Shown here piece after piece: positions 1-10,980 of a stretch of DNA of 64,000 nt. This DNA comes from Mallotus nudiflorus (taxonomy: Eukaryota > Streptophyta > Magnoliopsida > Malpighiales > Euphorbiaceae): assembly GCA_947683625.1 (NCBI GenBank), contig CANTUR010000383.1:3072501-3136500 (forward strand), in the 5' to 3' direction. The notes beneath the pieces are model-generated. The model was not told the origin of the DNA. It was given only the letters and a program-made list of their open reading frames with translations, and did no database searches. Made by a program: the position numbers and the translations under genes. Numbering within the stretch: the first letter of the stretch is position 1; every line of letters starts with the position of its first letter.

Positions 1-849
1 TTTTGAGGGCTTGTCTTTTTCTAAGTGGAAAAGTCTTTGGGTTTTCACCCTGATATCTTGACTTTGGTTCTTATACCAAGCAAAGTCTTTGTGAAGTCTT
101 GAGGATTTCTTCCTCTGTCAATTCTTTTTCCTGCATTAGACACATTAAAAGATTAGTCTAGATAAGTTGTCTGCAAGAGTATTCTTTTTACCGTCTATGT
201 GTTCAAATGAGGGTTTAATGCCTTTTTAAGTTATTAAATTCATAAAATTTAACCATTTATTGGCATTAATTTTTCATTCTATCTATTTATTATAAAATTT
301 TACAATAGCCTCACAGTCAATCCTAATTGTAAAGGGTTTGTCACAGATATATAAATAAAAATTTTCAATTCCATTAATGACTGTAGGTATTTCAAAATCT
401 AATGATGTAAGTCCTTTTTCTTTGTAAATGCTTGAAGCATATCTACAAATTTGTTCATCAGTTTTAAGAGCAAATTTATTTATTTTTTAATAGAGAACTA
501 CTCCCCATCCAAGTTCACAATCGTCTATTTCTACAATCATATAATTAGTAAAAAGTGGAAGTCTTAATAATAGAAGATTCTATACTATTTTTTTAATTTC
601 TTGTACAATTTTTATATCTTCATTATTAAAATGTCTTTGTCCCTTAATAGAAGTTTTATTATACAAAGGACCTGTTAATTTAGATAAATTTTTAATAATA
701 TGTCTTGCATAGTTTAAGAGTCCTAAAATGCTTAAAGTCTTTTTAATTCCTCTATCTTGTCAGGAAATTCTAGTATTTTCCTAGTAATATGAGGTTGTAG
801 TCTAATTTTTCCTTAGCCAATTTCTGAGCCAAGAAATTCAATGTTTCTT
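1..849 (-). pseudogene. Endogenous caulimovirid copy A: RNase H / RT C-terminal part and start of downstream ORF
   Basis: This segment is the reverse complement, with many point changes, of 11980-12830 in copy B. It covers the thumb/connection part of the reverse transcriptase and the RNase H domain. The polyprotein stop codon lies at 145-147, and the beginning of the next viral ORF runs off the left window edge. Several in-frame stops and small indels break the frame, so this is a relic. It is cut from the rest of copy A by the solo LTR at 850-4086; the sequence resumes at 4092 after the TTCTT target duplication. The identity as RNase H is inferred from position after RT and from the better copy B counterpart. 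Confidence 0.75.
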
Positions 850-3800
850 TGTAATATCTCGTGTTTTTAAATATTTTAATACTGCATCGGGATATGCAGT
901 GTTAATAATTTTTGTATATATATATCTTTGATATTTTTATGAGTTGATATTTATTTAAAGTTTATTTTAATTATTTTATATTATTTTAAGTGTTTTACGT
1001 AAAATTTTTTCGATAATTTTATTTTCGGGAAAATTAACACGTAAATAATTTAATATTAAATATTTTAAACAAATTCACGCATTTGCATGAACTCATATAT
1101 ATTTTTAAAGTGCTAAATTAAACTAGGGTTTAATTAATTCCCTATTTTTTATTTTTTATTATTTAGTTTTAATATTATTTAATTAATTTTTTTTTAATTT
1201 TTTTTAGTGTATAAATTATTTAATATATTAAATTATGTGTGTGAAATTTTATATTATTTTAATATATAGTGTGGGTATATATATATATACATATATACAT
1301 AATATATTGTCAAAAAATCAAAAACTTTGCCAAATTACCGTTTTGCCCCTGATTTCCTCTCCTTCTTCCCGATCACCTCCCATCGCCGTTCCACCATCTG
1401 TCATGCCATTTTCTTGTTGTCGGTGTGCCACCTTCTTCCTCAGCCTTTCCCGCCACCTGCAACAGTCATTTCAGACGTCGGAGGAGCTCATTTTGGCCGA
1501 AAATCCGAAACTCATCCTCACCGTTGATCGACGTGATTCTGACCACCATTTTTGACACCGCCGGTCTCTATCTTATCCTTGAGCTCCGGTGAGTGATTCC
1601 AAGCTTTGTTTCACTTAAAATGGTCTAGATTTGCCTAGGTTTCGATTTTGCAATTTTGGCCTATTAGGGTTCTTGATTTTTTTGAGCTTAAAATTGATTG
1701 ATTCATGAAAAATTCCTTCACAAATGTTTATCCCCTTAGCTTAATCTTCATTTGTAAATTTTTTTATAATTTTTGGAATTTATTTTGATTTTTGGGTATT
1801 TTTGAATATTTTATTATTATTTTCTAATTTTCAAAAATTAATTAATTAAATTATGAAATTGTATTTTATGATAAATATACGTGTTGAAATGAATTATAGA
1901 AATTTATTTGGAATTTTTGTGGATTTTTATGTATTTATTTTGAATTTATATAGTTTATGTAATTTTGATAAATAGGGTTAATTGTGTGTTTAATTGAAAT
2001 TAATTAGTTAATTGAGTTTATTTATTGATATTATTGAAATATATGTTTAAAAAATTAATTTTGTGCAATTATATTATTTTTGGTGAATTTTTGGATTAAT
2101 TTTAGTATATTTATATACATAGGGGTATTTTGGTAATTTTACCTTAAATTGGCTAAAAATGTAATTAAATCGGTTTTAATAGTTATTTAGGGTATAAAAA
2201 TGATTTCTACAAATTATTTAGTATTTTTAACTAATTGAAACTATTTTTCGTAAATTATTTTTAATTATATATGTATAATATATGATTTTTCTAATAAAAT
2301 GAGTTTTTATCGATTTTTACTGTGTTTTAGGGTTAATTATGTAATTTCTACTTATAAAATGTATTTTTATTATATAAGGGCAATTTCGGTATTTCTGTAG
2401 CATTATGTGAATTGTGGACCTCGGTCGGTGATTTGTAGTTTGGAGTCCGACCGAAGGATTGTGATTGTGTTCTGTGTTTATTTTCGAAGTGTATTTCTTT
2501 GCAGGGCTGGCTCTACTCTTTGACTAGAGAGATGTCCATTTTACAGGGGAGGTTCTGCCGAATTTTTGATAGAATTCTCATAAAACGTGATGTTCGGTCG
2601 AATTCTGATTTAATCCTGTGTCTAGTAAACTAGATCGAGTCTTTAGAACTTCTGTTATATTTATTTTGACTCCTGTCATTATCTATTTATTTAGTTGCGC
2701 CGAAATCGAGGCCTAGTAGACCAGGCCCATCGGACCCATCTCGAGGAGCGCAATAATTTGTGAGTTACTATTCTATATGTGTGTGCTCTAGGGTGCATGA
2801 TTTTAAAAATCTATGTTTTATTTTGACTAAAAATGCATAATGGTATTAATTAGTACTTGAGTTTATTTTAGTTTACATTTGGTTTATTTTTAGTTTATTT
2901 TTGGTATATTTTAAACTATATGCATGTTTTATTAATGAATCATGTCTAAAATGTTTTTAAGTATATTTCTAGTTTATTTTGTAATTTAATTGGATTTATT
3001 TGACGTATATATACTCGAAATATACCTGGTTTACTTTTGGTGTATTTCTAGTATATATGGTTTATGTTGTTATTTTATTTAAATTCATGCATCATTTATT
3101 TGTGAATGTATGTTTTATATTTAATAATGAAGGATATCAATAGAACGTGCTACCTAGTGGGCAGCACTAGGACCGAGTACGTACCGGTACACTGATAGCA
3201 TTTAGGCTATATTACTAACCACTTGTGGATATTGATTGGATATGATTATTTGATGTGTGAGATATGAATTGGAAGTGTTATTGCTGGAGCTCGGTTGACC
3301 AAGTGTTTCGGGGCCAATCACACTGACAGTCAGACTGCTAGAGCTCGGTTGACTTAGTGTCTCGGGGCCAGTCTACTATCCAAATGGAATAAGTGAATAT
3401 ATTTGGAATAAGTGAGCCTGTATGGCTAGAGTGTTATCTAACACTATTTTGAGGTTGCGATTTTCTAGGGTTCTATTCGATCCTTCATAAACTGTGATTT
3501 TAAATAAAATATATAAAAATGATTTTTATTGCATCTGTGTGTATTTGCTTGTATACATACATATTATATATACTTTTGACTGTGTGCATTGGCATTTAGT
3601 ATGCATGTATATATATTATAGTAATTCACTCAGTGAGGTCTGACTCCCCTCCGTTGACTATTTTTTAGGAGAATCATCATCTTCAGACCTCAATAGCAAG
3701 CCTGTACACCGGATTTCTTCCACTCCGACTGCTTTATGTAAACTGCTTATCTGAGTTTTATTTTATAATCTAGACACTGCAGTAGTTATGATCGATTGTG

Positions 3801-4086
3801 AGATTGTTGTATCATATTTATATGAGATATGTACTTTAAATATTTGAAGTGAAACTTGTATTAAAAGTTTATTTATATATGAGTTGAGGATTTTATTTAA
3901 TTTCATTTGGTGGAAATATTATTTTGATATTTATGATTTTATTCCTTTGCATAATATTTTATTTAATTGGGTTGTTATCATTATTACTACATGTTTTTAT
4001 TTATTTTTAGGCATGCTACGGGTTCCGGATTCGAAAGAATTCCCGTTCCCTAACGTCGATCATGGCCCCTGTTTTAGGTCGTGACA
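850..4086 (+). mobile_element. Solo LTR #1 (3237 bp), inserted in pararetrovirus copy A
   Basis: The element starts TGTAATATC and ends GGTCGTGACA, with a perfect 5-bp target duplication TTCTT at 845-849 and 4087-4091. It has no terminal inverted repeat beyond TG/CA, no internal coding region and no second LTR, so it is read as a solo LTR. Inside, in order: an AT-rich 5' part, a C/T-rich block at about 1330-1560 ending in a splice-donor-like GCTCCGGTGAGTG, a CTCGGTCGG...CCGACCGAAG stem-loop near 2420-2455, a CCTAGTG/CACTAGG stem-loop near 3155, and a directly repeated 37-bp motif at 3283 and 3337. Copy B of the virus lacks it at the matching site, so it inserted after the two viral copies separated. 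Confidence 0.88.
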
Positions 4087-4091
4087 TTCTT

Positions 4092-5030
4092 TTATTTAAG
4101 ACCATTTTGTTTTTTGAAATGATCATTCCATATCTTTCGAAAACATTAAAAACTGTATGTAAATGTGCAATGTGTTCTTTCTCAATTTTTGAGAAAATTA
4201 AAATATCATCAATGTACACACAAGTACAAGTATCACAATGTCTAAAAGTATCATCCATTTTTCTTTGAAAAATTTGTGGTTCATTTTTTAGTCCAAATGG
4301 TGTTACTAGCCATTTAAAGTGTCTTTTTGGACAACTAAAAGTTGTCCATGGTATATTTTCTTCATGCATTTCAATCTACCAGAAGCCTGATTTTATATCA
4401 AACTTACTGAAGATTTTTGCATTTTGTATTTTATTGATAAGCATATCTTTGTCATGAATTTTATACCAATCTTCGTGTGTATTGTCATTAAGTCTTTTTT
4501 AATTAAGAACCATCCTAGATTGTCCTCTTTTTAATTTAGATTCTTTCTAAACTATAAATGTAGGGGATCTATGTCTAAAGGTGCTTTTTCTAATTACTTC
4601 AAGTCCTAGGAGTTGATTTATATGCATTTTGCATTCTTCAATCTCCCATGTATTAAACTTAATATTTCCTGCTTTAATTGTTAAGTTAGGATTAATTATG
4701 TCTAATTTGCAGGTGATTTTATTTTTGTCCCAAAATTTTGTTGGATTTTCACCTATTGTCCTAAGTTTTTCAAGTCTAGAGATAATGTCATCTAGCTCAG
4801 AATTTTGTTATAGTGTTCTCCTAGCTTTAGTTAAATCTGCTAGATTGGTTAAATCCATTAGGTCTAAATTTATTAAGTCTAGGTTCTCAGTAAGAGGTGT
4901 TTCTTCTGAGTCTGGTTCATTTCCTACTATAATAGTTTTGGTAGTTTTACATTGTCCTTTAATAATGCAAGAACAATTGTCTATGTCATTTGTAGGATTT
5001 TTTATTAGGAGTGGAAGGGGTTCCCTATAA
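4092..5030 (-). pseudogene. Endogenous caulimovirid copy A: reverse transcriptase core
   Basis: Read on the minus strand, an open stretch from 4369 leftward carries the RT polymerase core, with an FGLKN-type motif and the catalytic YIDD box at about 4216-4205. Just upstream (about 4404-4381) a FDIKSGF motif gives the first catalytic Asp region, but a stop that replaces a Gln codon separates it from the rest. The N-terminal half of RT (about 4400-5030) aligns with copy B but is broken by stops and shifts. RT in this family copies pregenomic RNA into DNA; here it cannot be made as one protein. The YIDD box and the order protease-RT-RNase H support Caulimoviridae. Confidence 0.85.
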
Positions 5031-5320
5031 TTTTCACCACACTGTGTGAGCGCATACTCTAATATTACAAGGCTAATTATGGGTTTTCTAATAAAGAAAA
5101 CATAGTCATAAGTAGCAAATAGTCAACCCATATCATCGAATATAAATGATAATCCTATAATCATTTTAATTTATTGGTGGTTAAGTGTGTCTACCCAAAA
5201 ATGGCAAACTTTACAAGTTTGTCCGTATTTATTACAGTTATCTGCAATTTTTAGGTGTGCATTTATGATGTATTTATGTATATAGAAAGTTGTTCCATCA
5301 TACTGTGTACTTTTTTGTCC

Positions 5321-5548
5321 TTAGGGATGATGTCTAATAGAATTTTTATCTAAAAATTCTATAATTTTTAATTCAACTGTATTCTCAGAAGCTCCTGTAT
5401 CTATAAGGGTAGGAAGAACTATCTTTTTTCCCTTAATGTTTAAGATTACAGAAACTTTAAGTTCTGTGATAAGTGTTTTATTATAGATAGTAGGTATCTT
5501 ATGATACACTAATTTTTTTATTTGTGAGTTTGCAGATTCTAAAGCCAT
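5321..5548 (-). pseudogene. Endogenous caulimovirid copy A: aspartic protease segment
   Basis: A 75-codon open stretch encodes a retropepsin-like active-site motif, LIDTGAS, at about residues 48-54, preceded by a beta-rich stretch. In the family this protease cleaves the coat/RT polyprotein. The frame ends at a stop where copy B keeps a Gln codon. It lies between the second Cys box (5735-5950) and RT, the usual order. It is a fragment of a larger broken polyprotein rather than a gene of its own. Confidence 0.8.
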
Positions 5549-5734
5549 TGAATTATAAAACTATAAGTTTGGGGATTAACCTAGTTCGGTAATATGAATT
5601 CCTGTACTAAGTGGTTTTTCATGTTGTTTATTTTTCTTAATTTTTTTAATTTCTTCAGAAAGGGAGTCATAAAATTCTTCTGAGATTGCTACTCTGTTTT
5701 CTAAAGTAGTGAGTCTCTGATTACTTATGCCCGG

Positions 5735-5950
5735 TTAAGGTACATAAATAGTATCTTGTCTAGGAAATATAGTGTGGAAATGTTGTTCTAGATATAATTT
5801 GCATATTTTTATCATGTAGTTTATACATCTAGCTCTTATTATAATGTGTGGATAATGTTTACATTTAAAGCAAGGATTTATATCTGATCCCACCTTAAAA
5901 TGCCAATCATGTATACAATTTGTCTTAGTGTTTTTATAATAGGAAAACAT
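5735..5950 (-). pseudogene. Endogenous caulimovirid copy A: second Cys-rich box (degraded)
   Basis: This 71-codon open stretch matches the Cys-rich box that is complete in copy B (10272-10352), but here two of the six Cys have become Tyr. A stop in place of a Gln codon ends the frame at 5735. The box lies between coat protein and protease, where badnavirus-type polyproteins carry their second zinc-binding motif. Confidence 0.7.
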
Positions 5951-6162
5951 AAAGTTTATGTGTTCACTATCTGTATCACTTGTTGTAATATCTATGTCAG
6001 AGTCTCATATTTTGTTTGATTCTTTTATAAATTCATTAATAAAAGAGTAATCTTTTGGAGTTCTTTCTATTGCTTTATATATATCCTCAAATATAATTGA
6101 ATAAATGGAAGAAGAGTCTAACATGTCTTCATCAACATGAATTAAGTTCATGTTAGTTTGTT

Positions 6163-7128
6163 TTATAATCTCTGCACTTCAGGTGTAAAGATTGTGTTTG
6201 CAAGGACATTCTTTTGCAAAATGGCTTTCTTTGTTACAAGCAAAACAAGTAAGTTTATTTTGGTATGTTTTGTCAGTTTTTTGTCTTTATACATGTCTAT
6301 CTTTTTTAAGGTATGGTTTCTTTTCATCAAATTTTCTAATCTTATAAGATTTTTTCTTAGTCTTTTTAGATGATTTAGGAATCTTTTGTTTATGATGTTT
6401 TCTAGTTTTTGAGTGTCTAGACTCATATACTTGAGGAGTACGTATTTTTCTATAATATCCAGTACTCTAAGTCTTGAGTTGTTTTTGTACAACAATAGTT
6501 ATACATTCATCTTTTAAGACCTGCATTATGTGTTGGATCCTATGTCCTATATTATCCCATCCTATTACTATGTCTGGTGGAATGTCTCTAAGTTTTTATT
6601 TCCATTTTTTATGTATTTTTAAACCTAATTCTCTAGGTACTTTAGAAAAAAGTCTATTTCCTAATTCTTAGGAAAAATAATTTCTTGAGATATATGAAAG
6701 ATGCATGTAATCACAAGAAAATTCTTTTTCATATTCCTATGAATTTAGTTATAATTGTTCTAAGTCTCTAAGTGCTTGTTCTTGTCTAATTTCAGATTCT
6801 GTATTGGTTTCTTGTCCAGTTATCATTCTATGTATAAGTCTAGTAAAGTTTAAAATGTTAGGTCCTAAGGAGATGATATGTTAGAAGTTCCTCAGGATTT
6901 TCCCTTTTATATATTTCTCATGCTCCTCTAACACTTTCTCCTAAGAATGTTTCTCCTTTATTGATCATGGCTTCACCAGTAGTGATGTTATAATCATGTT
7001 GAATATAATGTCTTAAAACTAATGCAGACCATTGTTCTATGTAAGTATCCCATTCCTAGGGGTCTATTTTTGCAATGTTTAAGAGTATTTGTGTCCCAAA
7101 ATAGTAGTCCTTGTCAGGGATCATTTTT
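6163..7128 (-). pseudogene. Endogenous caulimovirid copy A: coat protein region with CCHC zinc knuckle
   Basis: A complete retroviral-type zinc knuckle, C-x2-C-x4-H-x4-C (CFACNKESHFAKEC), is encoded at 6247-6206 on the minus strand. It is in a different frame from the longest open stretch there (6163-6495), which is lysine-rich and overlaps the basic region before the knuckle. Upstream (6500-7128) the coat region is broken by many stops. The knuckle of caulimovirid coat proteins binds pregenomic RNA during packaging. Copy B's knuckle has lost two of its Cys, so copy A is the better record here. Confidence 0.75.
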
Positions 7129-7325
7129 TAACCTATATTGTGTCTTTTAGGAGGTATTACAGGTGGTTGTATTTTAGTTGTTCTCCTAGGTGGAATACAT
7201 GTTTCATCTGTAGTAGTGCATGAGTCTTCTGCACTAAATTGTGTAGGTGTTATTCTAGATATTGGATTTCTTCTTGTTTGTGTTGTGGGTGGAGTATTAG
7301 AATGTTCACTGACTTTATGATTCAT
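7128..7325 (-). pseudogene. Endogenous caulimovirid copy A: Pro/Thr-rich linker between movement and coat parts
   Basis: A 65-codon open stretch rich in Pro, Thr and Arg lies between the movement-protein-like ORF and the coat region, where these polyproteins have a disordered linker. A partial duplicate in the same orientation lies at 9306-9728. No domain is recognisable. Confidence 0.5.
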
Positions 7326-7366
7326 TAATATTTTATTTATATCATCTATTTGGATACTTAATGAAT

Positions 7367-8242
7367 CTATGTGTAGGTCTGTTGTATTTTTGTATTGAAT
7401 AATTTCTTCAATCTTATTAAAAGATTCTTGAAATTCATCAATATAGTCTGAATTATCATTAGATGTTTTTCCGTATCAGGTTCAATACCTAAGTTTGTTA
7501 ATGTTATGTATTCAACTTTCCTAATATTGAAATCTTTATCTAACCAGAATTCATCATAGTCTGGATTAAAGTCTGATATCCTGGATAAATACATTTTAAT
7601 AAATGTCTTTTTTCTTAATGCAGATTCACCCCATATATTTCCTTTAACTAAAATTAGTTTATTTTCATTAAGTTCAGTTTTTATCATTAACTTTGTGTAT
7701 AATGTTGATTCATCATCACTGTCTTCATCTTTTATTATAGATTTACCTTTTTCATAATCAGTAAACCTAACACTATAAGAGTTGCCTGTATGCTGGCAAT
7801 ACTCAATATTAGTAAGTGTTAAGGTTTCATTAACAGGTTTTAGATGTCTTAAGTTCCATTCTAATCCTGCAAGAGTTTCAAAACTTATTTGTCTAAGATG
7901 AATCATTATAGTACCTATGGTTGAAATAATGTCTACAAGTCCTTTTAAATCTAATTTATAAGAAGTTGCTATATTATTCATTGCTTTTCCTATAAATTGG
8001 ATTTCTAACAGGATATTGTCTCCTGTAAAGTTTGGATATCCTTTAGTAAGTAATTTGATTTTAATATATTTTTTAAAATCATTTATTATCATATTAAAGT
8101 CTGGGGCAATATAATTTATACTACCATTGTTATTCATGTCAGCTTCCATTATCCCTATAATGGCTTTGTCAAAGTCTGAATGTCTAATATCATATAACAT
8201 TACTAGTACTTTAGTACCTATTCCAGCTCTTCCTATAACCAC
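7367..8242 (-). pseudogene. Endogenous caulimovirid copy A: movement protein (30K superfamily-like)
   Basis: This 291-codon open frame is the longest viral ORF in the window. Near its N-terminus it has the caulimovirid movement-protein pattern: a hydrophobic start, then an LYDIRHSDFDKAIIG-like stretch, a short glycine/asparagine turn, and an APDFNM segment. Movement proteins of this family form tubules through plasmodesmata. Frame-consistent sequence with family character continues upstream to about 8300 before a stop, so the true start is lost. A frameshift near 7460 ends the family similarity before the nominal stop. Assignment rests on this pattern and on its position upstream of the coat domain. 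Confidence 0.7.
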
Positions 8243-8493
8243 TAGTCCGAGATGGATATAGTTTAGTCTTCTATAAGTTCTAAGTTGATTACTACCTTTT
8301 TAAAATACTAAGGGAATAATAACTTCTTGTCCATCAGGTCATATTACCCTAACATTTTGTCTTTGTGTTATAAGAGAGGTTCTTCTCATTAAAGTATCTA
8401 TATAACCTTGTTGATAAATAGTCCTTGGGTTTAAATTTTTTAATTGTCTGTCAGAGAAAATGCTAGTATCATTTTCTAAATCTATAGTTTGCT

Positions 8494-8937
8494 CTAAAGT
8501 CTAAGTAGAATTTTATCTTTTTTGTTTGGCAAAGTTTCAATCTTGATTAAGTATAAGCTTTTATTAAAAATGTCTTGAGTATTTTTTAGGTAATTAATTT
8601 GGTTTTTTAATTCCAAAATATTATCCCTTGTCGTAATATCTTTATTAATAAGTAATTTTAAACTTTCATAGAACTTTTCTTGGTGAAATTTTAATGAATT
8701 TCCAAAAGAAATTAATAAATTTGTAATAGTATTTAAATATGAGTCAGAAGAATGTAAACAGTGTTTAAATTCTTTAGAATGTCTATAATAACATGTATGT
8801 TTTGTTTTTTCTAAGGCTATTATAGTTTTTTCTTTACTATAAATAGCTAAGTCTAAGTATTCAAAGTTTTTATAATAAGATGAGTCCAATTTTGTATTTG
8901 CTCTAATACCACTGGTGGTTGGATGATTCTTCACCAA
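8494..8937 (-). pseudogene. Endogenous caulimovirid copy A: N-terminal ORF, helical/coiled-coil-like
   Basis: An open stretch of 147 codons upstream of the movement-protein part. The nominal first codon is TTG, so no ATG start survives. The product would be rich in Lys, Leu, Ile and Asn with long predicted helices, which fits the small or N-terminal helical proteins of several caulimovirid genera. I do not recognise a specific family. Stops separate it from the movement-protein frame. Confidence 0.45.
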
Positions 8938-8940
8938 AAT

Positions 8941-9305
8941 TTTAGTTTTGAGAAGAATACTTATACCAATGTCTCAGTTACCTAAAAGTATATAAAGATA
9001 TACCTAAAGGATTTTTAGTTATGTCACAAAAGTGATTAAAGTGAAATAATTACTCTACAGTCCTTTATGTACTTTATTTGTTGTCTAGTCTTATCTATAT
9101 TTCACTTAATTATTATAGGGGGCATTCCGAGAAATTAACTCGGGACCATGTCTTTTAAAATAAGATTTGAGAAGAATTCTTTTAAAATAACAATTCGGGA
9201 CCCTTGCACTCCCACTCCAAAATTCTAGATAGGACACTTTAGGGGGTTAAAGACATGAACACTTTGAACTTGGGACATTGAAATCTAGTGGTTTCAGACC
9301 CTGTA
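8941..9305. other. Spacer between inverted viral copies
   Basis: No ORF is supported. The stretch contains a small symmetrical pattern: CGGGACC at about 9150 and 9190 flanking two copies of TCTTTTAAAATAA. A TTGGTATAAG on the minus strand near 8965 weakly resembles a tRNA-Met primer-binding site but is not convincing. It may be remnant viral intergenic DNA. Confidence 0.4.
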
Positions 9306-9728
9306 GTGGTTTCTTATCCAGTTATCATTCTATGTATAAGTCCAGTAAAGTTTAAAATGTTGGGTCCTAAGGAGATGATATGTTAAAGTTCTTCAAGATT
9401 TTCCCTTTTATATGTTTCTCATGCTCCTCTGACACTTTCTCCTAAGAATGTTTCTCCTTTACTGACCATGGCTTCACCAGTGGTGATGTCATAATCATGT
9501 TGAATATAATGTTTTAGAAGTAATGCAGTCCATTATTCTATGTAAGTATCCCATTCCAAGGGCTCTATTTTTGCAATGTTTAAGAGTATTTGTGTCCCAA
9601 AATAGTAGTCTTTATCAGGGATTTTTCTTTGAACTACATTATGTCTTTTAGGAGGTATTACAGGTGGTTGTATTTCAGCTATTCTCCTAGGTGGAATACA
9701 TGTTTCATATGTAGTAGTGTATGAGTCT
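9306..9728 (-). pseudogene. Duplicated fragment of caulimovirid linker/coat region, same orientation as copy A
   Basis: This stretch matches 6815-7233 of copy A in the same (minus) orientation with scattered substitutions. It stops at ATGAGTCT (9721-9728), after which the sequence matches the opposite strand of copy A from about 6430. It therefore marks an inversion breakpoint joining a minus-oriented fragment to the plus-oriented copy B. Confidence 0.75.
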
Positions 9729-10190
9729 AAACACTCAAAAACTAAAAAATATCATAAACAAAAGGTTCCTAAATCATCTAAAAATACTAAGAAAAAATCT
9801 TATAAGATTAGAAAATTTGATGAAAGGAAACCATACCTTAAAAAAGATAGACATGTATGAAGACAAAAAACTGACAAAACATACCAAAACAAACTTACTT
9901 GTTTTGCTTATAACAAAGGCCATTTTGCACAAGAATTTCTTTACAAACACAATCTTTACACCAGAAGTGCAAAAATTATAAAACAAACTAACATGAACTT
10001 AATTCATGTTGATGAAGACATGTTAGACTCTTCTTCCATTTATTCATTTATACCTGAGGATATATACGAAGAAATAGAAAGAACCTCAAAAGATTACTCT
10101 TTTATTAATGAATTTATAAAAGAATCAGACAAAATATGAGACTCTGACACAGATATTATAACAAGTGATACAGATAGTGAACACATAAAC
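9729..10190 (+). pseudogene. Endogenous caulimovirid copy B: coat C-terminus and degraded zinc knuckle
   Basis: This part matches the reverse complement of copy A from about 6420 to 5960. The knuckle region at about 9895-9940 has lost one codon and has Cys replaced by Tyr and Phe, so it could not bind zinc. The following acidic region contains an in-frame TGA at about 10136 that is shared with copy A. No complete frame remains. Confidence 0.75.
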
Positions 10191-10193
10191 TTT

Positions 10194-10628
10194 ATGTTTT
10201 CCTATTATAAAAACACTGAGACAAATTGTATACATGATTGGCATTTTAAGGTTAGATCATATATAAATCCTTGCTTTAAATGCAAACACTATCCACACAT
10301 TATAGTAAGAGCTAGATGTATAAACTGCATGATAAAAATATGCAAAATATGTCTAGAACAGCATTTCCACACTACATTTCCTAGACAAGATACTACTTAT
10401 GTACCTCAACCAGGCATAAATAATCAGAGACTCACTACTTTAGAAAATAGAGTAGCAATCTTAAAAGAATCTTATGACTCCTTTTATGAAGAAATTAAAA
10501 AACTTAATAAAAATAAACAACATGAAAAACCACCTAGTACAAGAATTCATATTACCGAACCAAGTGAATCCCCAAATTTACAGTTTCATACTTTAATGGC
10601 TTTAGAATCTCCAAACTCACAAACATAA
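10194..10628 (+). pseudogene. Endogenous caulimovirid copy B: second Cys-rich box
   Basis: A 144-codon open stretch holds a complete C-x2-C-x11-C-x2-C-x4-C-x2-C motif at 10272-10352 (residues 27-53). That spacing is the one described for the second Cys box of badnavirus polyproteins. A helical Lys/Glu-rich segment follows and leads to the protease. The frame is closed upstream by the shared TGA, and the ATG used here is internal to the ancestral polyprotein. Confidence 0.8.
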
Positions 10629-10980
10629 AAAATAGTGAATCATAAGATACCTACTATTTATAACAAAACACCTATCACATAAATCAAAGTTTCTGTAATC
10701 TTAAACATTAAGGGAAAAGTGATAGTTCTTCCTACCCTTATAGATACAGGAGCTTCTGAGAATACGGTTGACTTAAAAATCGTAGAATTTTTAGATAAAA
10801 ATTTTATTAGACATCATCCCCAAGGATGACAAAGTACACCATATGACAAAACAACTTTCTACTTGTATAAATACATCATAAATGAACACCTAAATATTGC
10901 TGATAACTGTAATCAACACGAGCAAGCTTGTAAAGTTAGCCATTTTTGGGTAAACACACTTAATCACCAATAAATTAAAA
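10629..10980 (+). pseudogene. Endogenous caulimovirid copy B: aspartic protease segment
   Basis: The retropepsin active-site motif LIDTGAS is encoded at about 10738-10758, with the same flanking residues as copy A. An in-frame TGA lies about 70 nt downstream, after the HHP motif. Position between the Cys box and RT matches copy A in mirror image. Confidence 0.78.

Noticed and set aside
8950..8980. TTGGTATAAG on the minus strand as a tRNA-Met primer-binding site
   Set aside because: Only about eight bases fit the usual caulimovirid site, and nothing else around it supports the assignment.
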